From the NCBI GenBank assembly GCA_033439795.1, contig JAUTDP010000002.1:3658001-3722000 (forward strand): a stretch of 64,000 nt of DNA, given 5' to 3'. The notes under the pieces were generated by a model. That model did not search any database and was not told the DNA's origin. It saw nothing but the letters and a program-made list of their open reading frames with translations. The position numbers and the translations under genes were made by a program. Of the stretch, positions 1 to 9,976 are shown piece after piece. Position 1 is the first letter of the stretch. Each line of letters starts with the position of its first letter. The stretch comes from Sordaria brevicollis (Eukaryota; Ascomycota; Sordariomycetes; Sordariales; Sordariaceae).

Positions 1-781
1 CGATCAGATGGAAGCACCGCATGGTGGGGCACAGGCTCCGAGTCTGTCTCCAACTCGCGACAATTGGACCAATTCCAAGACGCGGAGTCATGCGGCGACG
101 GCGGTGGGGGTTTGTCTTTTTGACTGCCGCCCGGGCCCCGCCCACCCCCCATAGCGCCGTTTTCCACCATGGGTGCACCGGTGAGAATGGGACCGCAGGC
201 GCGCAGCGACAAAATAATTTTCAAGACGGGTTCGCGAATTCGTCTCAAATTTCACTTTTTGCGACATCCACGGCATCTGCCATCTTCCATTTTCCACCAC
301 CATCTCCCATCGCCTGGGACAATCAACCGATATCGACATTTTTTCCACGGCATGTTCTACAACATAATCGAATAAAACCTTGACGAAGAATTGGTATCGG
401 TGTCGACCATAAAATTTTAAATAAGCCTCGGCCGATAAGCGATTTCTACCGTACCCCGAATCCAACGCCACCTCTCGTCGCCCACCACAGTCTCGATCGA
501 CACAGCCTGGCTTCCCGCTCTTCTACTTCACTTGGTGTTCTTCACTACAGCCATCAAGACAGAGCATACAAGCACCTGGCAACACCTCGACCTGACCTGA
601 CTCGACACCATCTCCTTCAAACATCCAAAGCAGAGAGCCCGCAATGAGCCGGTAGCAACATCGCACTATCACCAGAACAGGGCATCCGACTGCTCTCTTC
701 CAGTCACATATTTTACCCGTCGCATATACTCTTCTTGATTGAATCGATAATCTCGACAGCTGAACATACGAACCACACATT
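1..781. other. Upstream region of the Pol III subunit gene
   Basis: No convincing gene is seen. The first 470 bases are mixed in composition and the last 300 are CT-rich, as in many filamentous-fungal leaders. A minimal upstream ORF (Met-Ser-Arg-stop, 644-655) lies about 130 bases before the Pol III start codon. A reading frame on the minus strand at 88-471 has no recognisable domain and looks accidental. Confidence 0.6.
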
Positions 782-3700
782 ATGGGCGCCGAGCAGAGAG
801 CTCCTATCAAGGAGCAGCTGGCCGACCAGCTCCCCAAGCGCTTCAGAGCCCTCCAGTTCGGAGTCCAGTCGCACCAGGATATAGTAAATCAGGGTGTCCT
901 CGAAGTCTCCGACAATCTCCTCTACGATGTCGAAAACGGTCGCCGCACTTTCCCACACGGCCCTCTCGATCCCCGCCTCGGTACTTCGAGCAAGACGGGC
1001 ACTTGCGAGACCTGCAACCTCCCTCTCCAGTCTTGCGCCGGCCACTTCGGTCACGTCCGCCTACCGCTTCCTGTCTTCCACATCGGCTATCTCAAGTATA
1101 TCCAGGCCACACTCCAGAACATCTGCAAGACCTGCTCCAAGGTTTTGCTCGAGCCCGATGAGAAAGCAAAGTTCCTCAAGGGTCTCCGCGCCCCCGGCAT
1201 CGACAACCTCAAGCGATCAGCCATCCTCAAAAAGATCAACGATGAATGTCGCAAGAAAAAGACATGCCCGTACTGCTCTGATACCCAGGGCGTTATTCGC
1301 AAGTTGAGCGTCATGAAGCTCACCCACGACAAGTTCTCGCACTTCAACAAGTCGACAGCCCAGAAAAAGGTCCCGCCTGTGGCCAAGGCTGCCTTCGATT
1401 CCTCCTTCATCCAGGCAAAGACCTTCACGCCCGACCTCGAGAAGCACTCCAAGAAAGCTATGGACGACATGGACCCTCTCAAGGTTTTGAAACTGTTCAA
1501 GAAGATCACTTCCGAGGACTGCGAGTTGCTGGGTCTGAACCCTTCCGAGGGCAGGCCAGAGATGTTCCTGTGGCAATACTTGCCCGCTCCCCCCATCTGT
1601 ATTCGACCATCGGTCCAGCAAGAAGCCGCGAGTAACGAAGACGACATCACTAGTAAGCTGTCCGAAATCATTCTCTACGCTGGCCATTTGCGCGAATCGC
1701 TGCTCAAGGGCGCTGCCCTCAACACCATCATGGAACAGTGGGAGTTCATCCAGCTTCAAGTTGGTATGTACGTCAACAGTGACGTTCCCGGTTTGTACCA
1801 GCCAGGATTTGGCAAGCCCATCCGCGGCTTCTGCCAGCGTCTGAAGGGTAAACAGGGCCGTTTCCGTGGTAACTTGTCCGGTAAGCGTGTCGACTTCTCC
1901 GGCCGTACCGTCATTTCGCCCGATCCCAACCTGGGCATCGATCAGGTTGCCGTTCCCGAGCGCGTGGCCAAGAACCTGACCTACCCCGAGCGTGTTAACC
2001 GCAACAACATCGAGAAACTGCGAAAATGCGTCATGAACGGTCCCAAGGTCTGGCCTGGTGCCCAGGGTGTTATCAAGAGGGACGGCGGCATGAAGTTCAA
2101 CCTCAACTTCGGTGATGAGTCCATCCGCGAGGAACGCGCGCGGGAACTCAAGTTCGGTGACGTTGTCGAAAGACATTTGGAAGATGGCGACATTGTGCTC
2201 TTCAACCGTCAGCCCTCGCTACACAAGTTGTCTATTATGAGCCATCGTGCCAAGGTCAGACCCTGGAGGACGTTCCGTCTCAACGAATGTGTGTGCACGC
2301 CCTACAACGCCGATTTCGACGGAGACGAAATGAACCTCCATCTTCCGCAAACGGAAGAGGCTCGCGCCGAAGCCATCAACCTTATGGGTGTCCAAAACAA
2401 CTTGATCACCCCGAAGAACGGCGAGCCCATTATTGCCGCCACGCAGGATTTCATTACTGCGGCATACCTCCTCAGTAGCAAGGATCTGTTCCTGGATCGC
2501 AAGACTTTCACCTACATCTGCACGCAAATGCTCTTGGGTGAAACTCACCTTGACCTTCCCCCGCCCACCATCATCAAGCCTGTCGAGATGTGGACCGGTA
2601 AGCAGATTTTCAACGTCCTGATGCGCCCTAACAAACAGTCACCGGTCCTGGTCAATCTCGAGGCCAAGAACAAGGTCTACAAGGCAAAGCCTGGTGAGCT
2701 TCCGGATATGGACATTGACGATTGCTACCTGGTTGTTCGCAACTCCGAGGTCATGTGCGGAAGAATGGACAAGTCAACCGTCGGTGGTGGTAAGAAGAAC
2801 TCGGTGTTCTATGTTATCCTCCGTGATTGGGGCCCGGAGCACGCTGGTCAGGCCATGAACCGCCTGGCCAAGCTGTGCGCTCGCACACTTACCCTTCGTG
2901 GTTTCTCGATCGGTGTTGGCGACGTCTATCCATCCGCGGATTTGACGGCGCACAAGGCCAAGCTCGTTCAGGATGCCTATGAGCTCTGCGATAAGCTTAT
3001 CGAACAGTATAAGGCCGGAAGTCTCGAAAAGGCGCCCGGTTGCAACATGGAGGAGACGCTCGAGAACAAGATCTCCGGTATTCTCAGCAAAGTCCGTTCG
3101 CAAGCCGGTGACTACTGTGTCGGCCATTTGAGTCGCAACAACTCTCCCTTGATCATGGCCAAGTCCGGTTCCAAGGGTTCCGACATTAACGTGGCCCAGA
3201 TGGTTGCCCTCGTCGGACAGCAGATTATTGGCGGAAAGCGTGTCGCCGATGGTTTCCAGGACCGTACGCTCTTCCACTTCCACAAGAACGCTCGCCAGCC
3301 CCCCAGCAAGGGTTTCGTGCGCAACAGTTTCTACACGGGTCTGGTTCCCACCGAGTTCCTTTTCCACGCCATCTCCGGTAGAGAAGGTCTAGTCGATACT
3401 GCTGTCAAGACAGCCGAAACAGGTTACATGTCCCGTCGTCTCATGAAGTCGCTGGAGGATCTCTCAACTCAGTACGATGATACCGTGCGGACGTCAGAAG
3501 GCAACATTGTGCAGTTCCAGTACGGTGCCGACAGATTGGATCCCGCGGACATGGAGGGTAACGCCAAGCCTGTCGATTTCGAAAGGTCATGGAACCATGC
3601 CGAGAGCTTGACCATGAACCACAACGACAAGTCGCTACTCCCGGCTGAGATCTCGGCCATGTGCAAGGAGATTTTGGACGAAAGGCGAAAATGGTACGTG

Positions 3701-5368
3701 CGCAAGCACCTTGTCACGGGCGAGCTGCTGCACTACGAGGACAAGACGATTGCAGAGAGCGATGATCACGATGTTTTCATTGCGATCGATGAGCATGAGG
3801 GAGCCAGAGTCTATCTCAATACCATTCAGGCTGAAATGGACAAGCGTGCGCTCAAGCTGGCCAAGGCACGCAGGCTCGCAGGCTTGGATCCTTGTCTGCC
3901 TCAGGATAACGCAGAGCTGCTCAAGGAATTCGCTGCCTGGGAGAAGAAGCAGAATGGCGGTGACATCAAGATGTTGGATCCGGAAGAGGAGGAGGTCCAG
4001 CAAGCCCATGTGGACCGCGTCGCCAAGGTTTCCGAGGCCACCCTGAGAAAGTTCATGAACCTCTGTCTTTCCAAGTTCGACAAGGCAAAGGTCGAGCCTG
4101 GTCACGCCGTCGGCGCCGTCGGTGCCCAGTCTATCGGTGAACCCGGTACCCAGATGACGCTCAAGACTTTCCATTTCGCCGGTGTCGCCGGTATGAGTAT
4201 CACTCAGGGTGTACCCCGTATCAAGGAAATCATTGGCGCCTCGAAGCTCATCAGTACGCCCGTCATCAGTTGCGAGCTTGAGAACAACCGTGACATTAAG
4301 GCCGCACGTATCGTCAAGGGCAAGATCGAGAAGACTTATATCTCCGATGTCATCACCTACGTCGAGGATGTCTGGCTTCCCGACGTCGCCAAGATTGTCC
4401 TCAAGATCGATATGCAGGCTCTTTCGGACATGCAGCTCGGCATCGGTCTTCGCGAGATCATGGTCGCCATCGTCAAGGCCAAGAAGCTCAAGCTCAAGGT
4501 CGAGATGGATGACCTCAAGATCGGCCCCGACAACACCATCGAGGTCATTGTGAACAACGACTGGAAGGATCTGACCGCCCAGAAGAAGGCCGCAAGAGTC
4601 CGTGCCGCCGCGATCGAGAAGGGCCAACTGCTCCTCACCACCTCGGACGAGACCGCCGCTGACTTCCAGCTGCGCGTCAACTTCCTCAAGCGCATGCTTC
4701 CCGCCGTGCCCATCTCTGGCTATCCGGAAGCTTTCCGTGCCATCATTCAATCTAGCGAGACCAACGAACACAAGGTCCTGGTTGAAGGTTACGGTCTGCG
4801 CGCTTGCATGACCACTGAAGGTGTTGTCGGTACAAAGTGCATTTCCAACTCCATCATGGAGTGCCGCGACGTCTTGGGTATCGAAGCCGCCCGTACCACC
4901 ATCGCCAAGGAAATCGGCAGTGTCATGGGTGACATGGGTATCGATCCCCGTCACATGGACCTGCTTGCCGATGTCATGACCTACAAGGGCGAGATTCTCG
5001 GTATCACGCGCCACGGTCTCGCCAAGATGCGTGACAGTGTGCTGCAGCTTGCCTCTTTCGAGCGCACGCCCGATCACTTGTTCGATGCGGCGGCCGGCAT
5101 GAAGACGGACCGCATTCTCGGTGTGTCAGAGTGTATCATCATGGGCCAGACCATGAAGATTGGTACCGGTGCTTTCCAGGTCGTCAGACGTTTGGGCATC
5201 AGGGATCACCAGGTAAAACCCAAGAAGTCCATGTTTGAGGAGGTGTGGAAGAAGGATGAGGCCGAGAAGCGGAAGGCCAGGCTTGAGGCGAAGAAGATGG
5301 CCGCTGGGCGTTCTGGGGCAAAGGTTGATGGTATGATGCCGGCAGCGACCATGGTGGCTGTTGCTTAA
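782..5368 (+). CDS. RPC1: DNA-directed RNA polymerase III largest subunit (RPC1/RPC160)
   Basis: This is the catalytic largest subunit of nuclear RNA polymerase III, which makes tRNAs, 5S rRNA and U6. It is one uninterrupted frame of 1528 codons, slightly longer than the roughly 1400-1460 residues usual in the family. A zinc-binding clamp motif (CETC with downstream GHFGH) lies near residue 78. The metal-binding catalytic loop NADFDGDEMN has its DFDGD aspartates at residues 511, 513 and 515. The bridge-helix and trigger-loop region (AQSIGEPGTQMTLKTFH) lies near residue 1120. The stretch CGKTC-like ICKTCSKVL and the strong resemblance to human POLR3A, rather than RPB1 or RPA1, identify the Pol III paralogue. 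There is no heptad CTD; the tail is short, basic then Ala/Met-rich. The ATG is preceded by a normal leader and the protein aligns from its N terminus. The absence of introns in so large a gene is notable. Identification is secure. Confidence 0.97.
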   Translation: MGAEQRAPIKEQLADQLPKRFRALQFGVQSHQDIVNQGVLEVSDNLLYDVENGRRTFPHGPLDPRLGTSSKTGTCETCNLPLQSCAGHFGHVRLPLPVFHIGYLKYIQATLQNICKTCSKVLLEPDEKAKFLKGLRAPGIDNLKRSAILKKINDECRKKKTCPYCSDTQGVIRKLSVMKLTHDKFSHFNKSTAQKKVPPVAKAAFDSSFIQAKTFTPDLEKHSKKAMDDMDPLKVLKLFKKITSEDCELLGLNPSEGRPEMFLWQYLPAPPICIRPSVQQEAASNEDDITSKLSEIILYAGHLRESLLKGAALNTIMEQWEFIQLQVGMYVNSDVPGLYQPGFGKPIRGFCQRLKGKQGRFRGNLSGKRVDFSGRTVISPDPNLGIDQVAVPERVAKNLTYPERVNRNNIEKLRKCVMNGPKVWPGAQGVIKRDGGMKFNLNFGDESIREERARELKFGDVVERHLEDGDIVLFNRQPSLHKLSIMSHRAKVRPWRTFRLNECVCTPYNADFDGDEMNLHLPQTEEARAEAINLMGVQNNLITPKNGEPIIAATQDFITAAYLLSSKDLFLDRKTFTYICTQMLLGETHLDLPPPTIIKPVEMWTGKQIFNVLMRPNKQSPVLVNLEAKNKVYKAKPGELPDMDIDDCYLVVRNSEVMCGRMDKSTVGGGKKNSVFYVILRDWGPEHAGQAMNRLAKLCARTLTLRGFSIGVGDVYPSADLTAHKAKLVQDAYELCDKLIEQYKAGSLEKAPGCNMEETLENKISGILSKVRSQAGDYCVGHLSRNNSPLIMAKSGSKGSDINVAQMVALVGQQIIGGKRVADGFQDRTLFHFHKNARQPPSKGFVRNSFYTGLVPTEFLFHAISGREGLVDTAVKTAETGYMSRRLMKSLEDLSTQYDDTVRTSEGNIVQFQYGADRLDPADMEGNAKPVDFERSWNHAESLTMNHNDKSLLPAEISAMCKEILDERRKWYVRKHLVTGELLHYEDKTIAESDDHDVFIAIDEHEGARVYLNTIQAEMDKRALKLAKARRLAGLDPCLPQDNAELLKEFAAWEKKQNGGDIKMLDPEEEEVQQAHVDRVAKVSEATLRKFMNLCLSKFDKAKVEPGHAVGAVGAQSIGEPGTQMTLKTFHFAGVAGMSITQGVPRIKEIIGASKLISTPVISCELENNRDIKAARIVKGKIEKTYISDVITYVEDVWLPDVAKIVLKIDMQALSDMQLGIGLREIMVAIVKAKKLKLKVEMDDLKIGPDNTIEVIVNNDWKDLTAQKKAARVRAAAIEKGQLLLTTSDETAADFQLRVNFLKRMLPAVPISGYPEAFRAIIQSSETNEHKVLVEGYGLRACMTTEGVVGTKCISNSIMECRDVLGIEAARTTIAKEIGSVMGDMGIDPRHMDLLADVMTYKGEILGITRHGLAKMRDSVLQLASFERTPDHLFDAAAGMKTDRILGVSECIIMGQTMKIGTGAFQVVRRLGIRDHQVKPKKSMFEEVWKKDEAEKRKARLEAKKMAAGRSGAKVDGMMPAATMVAVA

Positions 5369-6000
5369 GTGAGCTGTGAGCGTGTCAACCTGGGTTTTGT
5401 TTAGGTCTGCATAGTAATGGTGTCAAACGGTTTCAAATAAAAAAGCATCTCAGGGGACATATCATGTACGGGGATCTTGGGAGCCGTCAGGAACAAAACT
5501 GGCTTCATTAAACTGTCTTGGTGTCTCTTAATGAGGACAATGACGGAAAGCGAGATCATATGCGAGGAAGGATATAAAATGATGATACCCTGAGGTTCTG
5601 AGCGCGCGTGTAGTATAGAGAATCAAGGCCGGGCGTGCGGAAACGGAGGTGTTTTGGAGATACAGAGCATCATTGGTTTGTTGTTGATAGGTCTTTTCAA
5701 GTTAGCAAAAAAGAAAGAACAGTCCTTTAGATAAGTGACAGTCAAGTCCGCCCGTCCCAATGAAGTTGAGACAGCGAGGTTCTCTGAGGTGGTCACATGA
5801 TCTCGCGTTTCCGTCCTTGCCATTTGCAGAGTGTGAGCAAACGCGCATTGTTACAATACGTGACAAAGGACGGAACGTTACGTCATTGTTTCTCTCTTTC
5901 ACCTTTCTTTTTCCTAACTTCACTCTCTCTTTGCATTTACCACAATTCCGCCATACAAATAATAATACGCAGTTTCATCAACACAGCGCTTTTCACTACC
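5369..6000. other. Intergenic spacer between RPC1 and the SRAP gene
   Basis: No gene seen. The first half is the probable 3' untranslated region of RPC1. The last 120 bases are CT-rich and are the probable promoter and leader of the SRAP gene. The SRAP frame stays open upstream to 5797, but that extension is not taken as coding (see the gene). Confidence 0.5.
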
Positions 6001-7554
6001 ATGTGCGGAAGGTACGCCATCAACTTGCGCCCTTCAGAGGTGCGACGCATGTTACAAGCGGATAACATGCCGGTCGATGACGCGCCGGACGATGAAGGTG
6101 ATGATTCGCCAAGACAGAGCTACAACTTTGCGCCGGGATATCGCGGGGTTGTCTACAGAGCTAGGGCGGGCCATGGTGGGCGTGGTGGTGGGCGTGGTGG
6201 TAGCCGTGGTGGTGGACGTCAAGGTGGAGGACGGAGGAGAGGAGCACAGGAAGCTGAAGCCGAAGCGGTAGCGGAAGTCGAGCGCGAGGAGAAGCATGTC
6301 CAAAGCGAGTCCCCCGAAGAAGACGAACAGCAACAAGAAGAGGGTCAGCAACGGGAACAGGAAGAGGACCAGGCTCAAACTACGGAACATCAACCCGATC
6401 AACAACAACAAGACACCGACAACCAAGACGAAGACCAAGACCATCAAACCCAATTCATCCTCCAACCAATGAAATGGGGTCTCATCCCCTCCTGGACTTT
6501 CAAGTCTAAATCCAAATCCTCTTCTTCCCACCAAAAACCCAACTACGCAACAACCCTCAAAACCATCAACTGCCGCGACGATTCCCTTCTCTCCTCAAGC
6601 GGAATCTGGTCCTCCATCAAGCACCGCAACAGATGCATCATCCCGGCCCAAGGGTTCTTCGAATGGCTCAACGTTCCCGCCGCTTCCGGCCCCCTAGGCG
6701 GCAAAAAAGTAGAGAAAGTCCCGCATTTTGTCAAGAGGAAAGATGGGAAACTGATGCTTTTTGCTGGGTTGTTTGATTGCGCTCGCTACACCACTACGGA
6801 CGAAGAAACTGGAGAGACGCAAGAAGGGGAGGTGTGGTCGTACACGGTTATTACCACAAGCAGCTGTCCGGAGTTGAGGTGGTTGCATGATCGGATGCCG
6901 GTCATTTTGGAGCCGGGGAGTGAAGAACTGAAAAGGTGGTTGGATCCGGGGGAGGGCAAGTGGGGGAGGGGACTGCAGGAGTTGTTGAAGCCGTTTGATG
7001 GAAGCAAATTGGAGTGGTGGCCGGTTGATAAGAGGGTGGGGAAGGTGGGTAATGATGGGGAGGATTTGGTGGTGAGGAAGGAACCAGAGGGGGAAAAGAG
7101 GGAGGAGAGGGATATTGGGAGTTGGTTTGCTGGTGGGATAAAGAAGGGTGAGGAGAAGAAGAAAAAGGCGCAAGATGAGGCAGAAGTGGAAGTCAAAACC
7201 GACAGTGGCAAAGTCAAGGTTGAATCCGTTGATGAGATGGTCGAAGATGCAGCAGGGCAAGAACCGATGAGTGAAGGACGAGGTATCAAGCGCGAGGCGT
7301 CCTCGGATGTCGATGAAAAGGAGCAGCCACCTACCAAAAAATCATCATTGGCAAATGCACCCAGCTCGTCACCACCACTCAAGAAGAGTCAGCGGAAACC
7401 ACCGCCAACAACATCACCAACGCCATCGAAAGGGAAGGCGAAGCAATCACTTAGCGCCACCAAGAATAAAGGCAGGGGAAGCCCGGTCAAGCCCAAGGAT
7501 GCACCTCCGCCGGGGACGCAGAAGATTACCAAGTTCTTTGGGAACAGTGCTTGA
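6001..7554 (+). CDS. SRAP-domain (HMCES/YedK family) abasic-site DNA-protein crosslink protein
   Basis: SRAP proteins use an N-terminal cysteine to form a thiazolidine crosslink with abasic sites in single-stranded DNA. The start is placed at 6001 because the catalytic cysteine must be residue 2 (MCGRYA). The frame is open further upstream but would bury Cys2. Other active-site elements are visible: Asn42 in YNFAPGY, Glu221 in GFFEWL, and His296 in LHDRMPVIL. Between Asn42 and the core there is a large insertion: an RGG-type Gly/Arg stretch at about residues 57-80, then a Gln/Glu-rich acidic segment to about 150. The tail after residue about 375 is disordered, Lys/Ser/Pro-rich and basic. It ends in a PCNA-binding-like motif, TQKITKFF (506-513). 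The protein has 517 residues, against about 350 for human HMCES. The family assignment is secure. Roles of the insertion and tail are inference. Confidence 0.93.
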   Translation: MCGRYAINLRPSEVRRMLQADNMPVDDAPDDEGDDSPRQSYNFAPGYRGVVYRARAGHGGRGGGRGGSRGGGRQGGGRRRGAQEAEAEAVAEVEREEKHVQSESPEEDEQQQEEGQQREQEEDQAQTTEHQPDQQQQDTDNQDEDQDHQTQFILQPMKWGLIPSWTFKSKSKSSSSHQKPNYATTLKTINCRDDSLLSSSGIWSSIKHRNRCIIPAQGFFEWLNVPAASGPLGGKKVEKVPHFVKRKDGKLMLFAGLFDCARYTTTDEETGETQEGEVWSYTVITTSSCPELRWLHDRMPVILEPGSEELKRWLDPGEGKWGRGLQELLKPFDGSKLEWWPVDKRVGKVGNDGEDLVVRKEPEGEKREERDIGSWFAGGIKKGEEKKKKAQDEAEVEVKTDSGKVKVESVDEMVEDAAGQEPMSEGRGIKREASSDVDEKEQPPTKKSSLANAPSSSPPLKKSQRKPPPTTSPTPSKGKAKQSLSATKNKGRGSPVKPKDAPPPGTQKITKFFGNSA

Positions 7555-8095
7555 TTTGAACTGGAGCGAGGGTCACATTTTGTGTTATTCAAGAGTTGGT
7601 GACAAGATTCGATTAGAATCGGCGAGCTGAGGTCGAAGAGGTCCGTGTGTTGAAAGGGGAAAGGCGAGTTTGGCTGTCTCATCGGCCACTGTCTCTGGCT
7701 CTTCCGGACTGTCATTCAGAGGGCAACGACAGAGAACGCCCTTGCCCATTGCTGAAAGTGAGGACCATCGGTGGTTTATGAGGCTGGAACCAGCGAATGT
7801 GAACATTGTCTGGCGAGGGAAGGACCAAGTCTATATCATCACATGTTACCCATCTACTAAATCCACCGCCTGCTCTCAAATCACCCGGATCTCTCTCCTC
7901 ATCTACCCTTCACCATCTGGTTGACACACACACACACACGCATTTTTATTCACAATCCTACTTTGGTATCAATATTACGAGTAAGTCTCATCTACCAGGC
8001 CTCCAAAGATACCTTGATTGCCTTCGCTTGATGGCTAATCTAACTTCTCTGCCATGCTGAGCAGCTCGAAACACCTAAAATTAAGCCAACCCAAA
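7555..8095. other. Spacer and 5' leader of the next gene
   Basis: No coding gene seen. It holds the SRAP 3' region, a short CA-dinucleotide run at about 7923-7939, and the leader of the gene at 8096, including a probable untranslated-region intron described separately. Confidence 0.5.
7981..8064 (+). other. Probable intron in the 5' untranslated region
   Basis: The segment starts with a consensus GTAAGT donor, contains CTAATCTAAC as a branch-site candidate near 8035-8045, and ends in CTGAGCAG. Removing it (84 nt) eliminates an in-frame ATG at 8054 and leaves 8096 as the first ATG, which supports the start chosen for the next gene. Confidence 0.55.
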
Positions 8096-8941
8096 ATGGC
8101 AGACCAGAACAATAACACCAACAATGGCAACCACCATGACGAGCTAACCCCCGAGCTCCAGTCCGCTATGGAATTGACAAGTATTTTCAGTGGCAAGACC
8201 GTCGTCATTGGCAATTCGACCAGTAACAATGGGGCCGGCCACTCGCACTCACCGTCCCACCAACATGGAGATCTTCCAACGCCCGCCCCCTCCGTTGATG
8301 AGATCCTTGAAGCCTTCGGGGACATGGACCTTATTGATTTTAGACACTTTGAGGGACAACTTGAGGAAGACGGAACCATACAACCATATCGCATGAAGGT
8401 TTTAGCCCAGTTCAGACGTTTGCATGCCAGATATGAGGAGCTCGTGGATCGTGTCGATAAATTGTTTTATGCGGCGGGTGAGCCCAACCCCGAGGGTTCC
8501 CAATCTGCAGCGACAACCACGACAGCCAACGACAACAGTACCAGTAGATATTTCGAGGCATACGATGAGTACACAAGCATGGTTTCCAAACTCGCCTCAA
8601 TCAAACCCATCCCTCCCGAAATCCTCTCGTCAGGTCCCGACGCAGTCCTCCCTTTTTGCGTGTCAGAGGGGCTCCCTCGAACGGTACGCCCTTATGCCGC
8701 TCTAGAAAAGATGCAGGAACAACTGAACATACCAGGCTACCATTACACAATCCTTTTGGATTTAATCTCCAATATCCGATCCCAACTGTCCCGACTACGC
8801 GACAGTATCAGAGTCTTGGACCAATACATCGAGGAAGGCATGAAGGAGATTGTACCTAAGTACAGTAAGGGGTATTTGAAGCTGCAACTTTTGTACTTCC
8901 GCGAAATTACAAGCACAACGTCGAGTGAACTAGATGATTAG
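8096..8941 (+). CDS. Hypothetical protein, helical C-terminal half, 281 aa
   Basis: I do not recognise the family. The start is the first ATG after a probable leader intron. The N-terminal third (about 1-75) is low-complexity, rich in Asn, His, Ser and Thr, with a histidine/serine stretch near residue 48. From about residue 75 (VDEILEAFGDMDLIDF) to the end the sequence looks structured and helical. It contains a Tyr/Arg-rich helix (FRRLHARYEELVDRVDKLFY) and a C-terminal helical segment around YTILLDLISNIRSQLSRLRD. There is no signal peptide and no membrane segment. The length and hydrophobic pattern support a real gene of cytosolic or nuclear location. Function unknown. Confidence 0.75.
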   Translation: MADQNNNTNNGNHHDELTPELQSAMELTSIFSGKTVVIGNSTSNNGAGHSHSPSHQHGDLPTPAPSVDEILEAFGDMDLIDFRHFEGQLEEDGTIQPYRMKVLAQFRRLHARYEELVDRVDKLFYAAGEPNPEGSQSAATTTTANDNSTSRYFEAYDEYTSMVSKLASIKPIPPEILSSGPDAVLPFCVSEGLPRTVRPYAALEKMQEQLNIPGYHYTILLDLISNIRSQLSRLRDSIRVLDQYIEEGMKEIVPKYSKGYLKLQLLYFREITSTTSSELDD

Positions 8942-9976
8942 GAGACGAAGGTGCGGAAAACGATGTTGACCTGACAGTATTGGAGGAGATAATGGTGATG
9001 ACCATGGCGATAACGGGTAGAAGAGAGTTGGGATGGGTGAGAGTGGGTTTGGAAGAATGGGAAGGAATGAGGCTCGAGGCAAGTATGATGAGAGCGGGGG
9101 ATTTTTTTCTTCTCGCAAGCGATTTCTTTTACAAGCGCGAGAGCTTCTTTTCGATGTCTTTCTTTTTTTTTTGTTTTTAGAAAGTAAACTTCCTGTCTGT
9201 TTTTTTCTTGGTTTTCATGCGTATACACCTTAGCTGCTTGACGTCGGGTGTGCCCGTATCTCTCGTTGCCATTCAGTTTCACTTTACTTCTTCGTTCAAC
9301 AACAAGGCAGGTATAGTTTACGCGATCAGAGTTGTTGGCTGTTGGTAGTCGCTCCTGCTCAAGTTTGTTTCTTTGTGCGCACGCCAGCCAACTGAGAGAA
9401 GGGCGCGGCAAAGTTTCTCCCCAAGACAATGATGCACATGTTGTTGCTCCGAATAAAGGAGTTTCAGTTTATACAGTTACGACCAACAAGCCGTTCAGAT
9501 GGCCATACAAGACACCCGGTCTCCCGCACCACTCCACCTCGACACACGTTAGACGCTATTGCGGTCCATGGAACCTGTGTGGGAGCGCTTCCTGCTAAAA
9601 ACAACACCACCTTTTACCACAAACAATACGTTTCTACATCCACGGGCTTATCGCGCGCCTAACGTCCACCAGATACATTGTTTACAATCATTTCCTAGTT
9701 GTCGAGGTCACATTGACCCTCAACCATCTCTCACATGATTCATGCAGACCAAGATAGCCCCTGGCCGGTCTTGGATAGCTAGAACGGACTCCCAACATGG
9801 CCCCTCGTATAATCGCCCAAATTGATGGGCAATACTATGTCCGCCGAATTAACCATGGAGCAGTCCAAAACTGTCACTCAATCGCGGGAGGACTTTAGAG
9901 AGGCTCGAAAAGGCGCACATTTGTCAAATCTACCAAGGGCATTTTCTGTATCTCGACCTGCGCAAAAAACGGCGAG
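8942..9976. other. Intergenic spacer with T-rich tracts
   Basis: No convincing gene. The stretch 9100-9210 is T-rich. The last 200 bases are the probable leader of the gene at 9977 and contain an upstream ORF reported separately. Confidence 0.45.
9797..9898 (+). CDS. Possible upstream ORF of 33 codons
   Basis: An ATG in good context (CCAACATGG) opens a 33-codon frame that begins MAPRIIAQIDGQYYVRR and closes at TAG, 78 bases before the next gene's ATG. If transcribed as part of that leader it would act as an upstream ORF limiting translation. It could equally be chance. I see no domain. Confidence 0.25.
   Translation: MAPRIIAQIDGQYYVRRINHGAVQNCHSIAGGL

Noticed and set aside
88..471. 127-codon minus-strand frame at the window start
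   Set aside because: No domain, no splice signals and atypical composition; it overlaps the Pol III gene's upstream region.
3635..5077. A 480-codon frame antisense to RPC1
   Set aside because: It mirrors the biased codons of the sense gene, has Leu/Gly/Asp-rich low-information sequence and no domain.
5797..6000. 68-codon N-terminal extension of the SRAP frame
   Set aside because: It would displace the catalytic cysteine from position 2, which the family's chemistry requires. The stretch reads like CT-rich leader.
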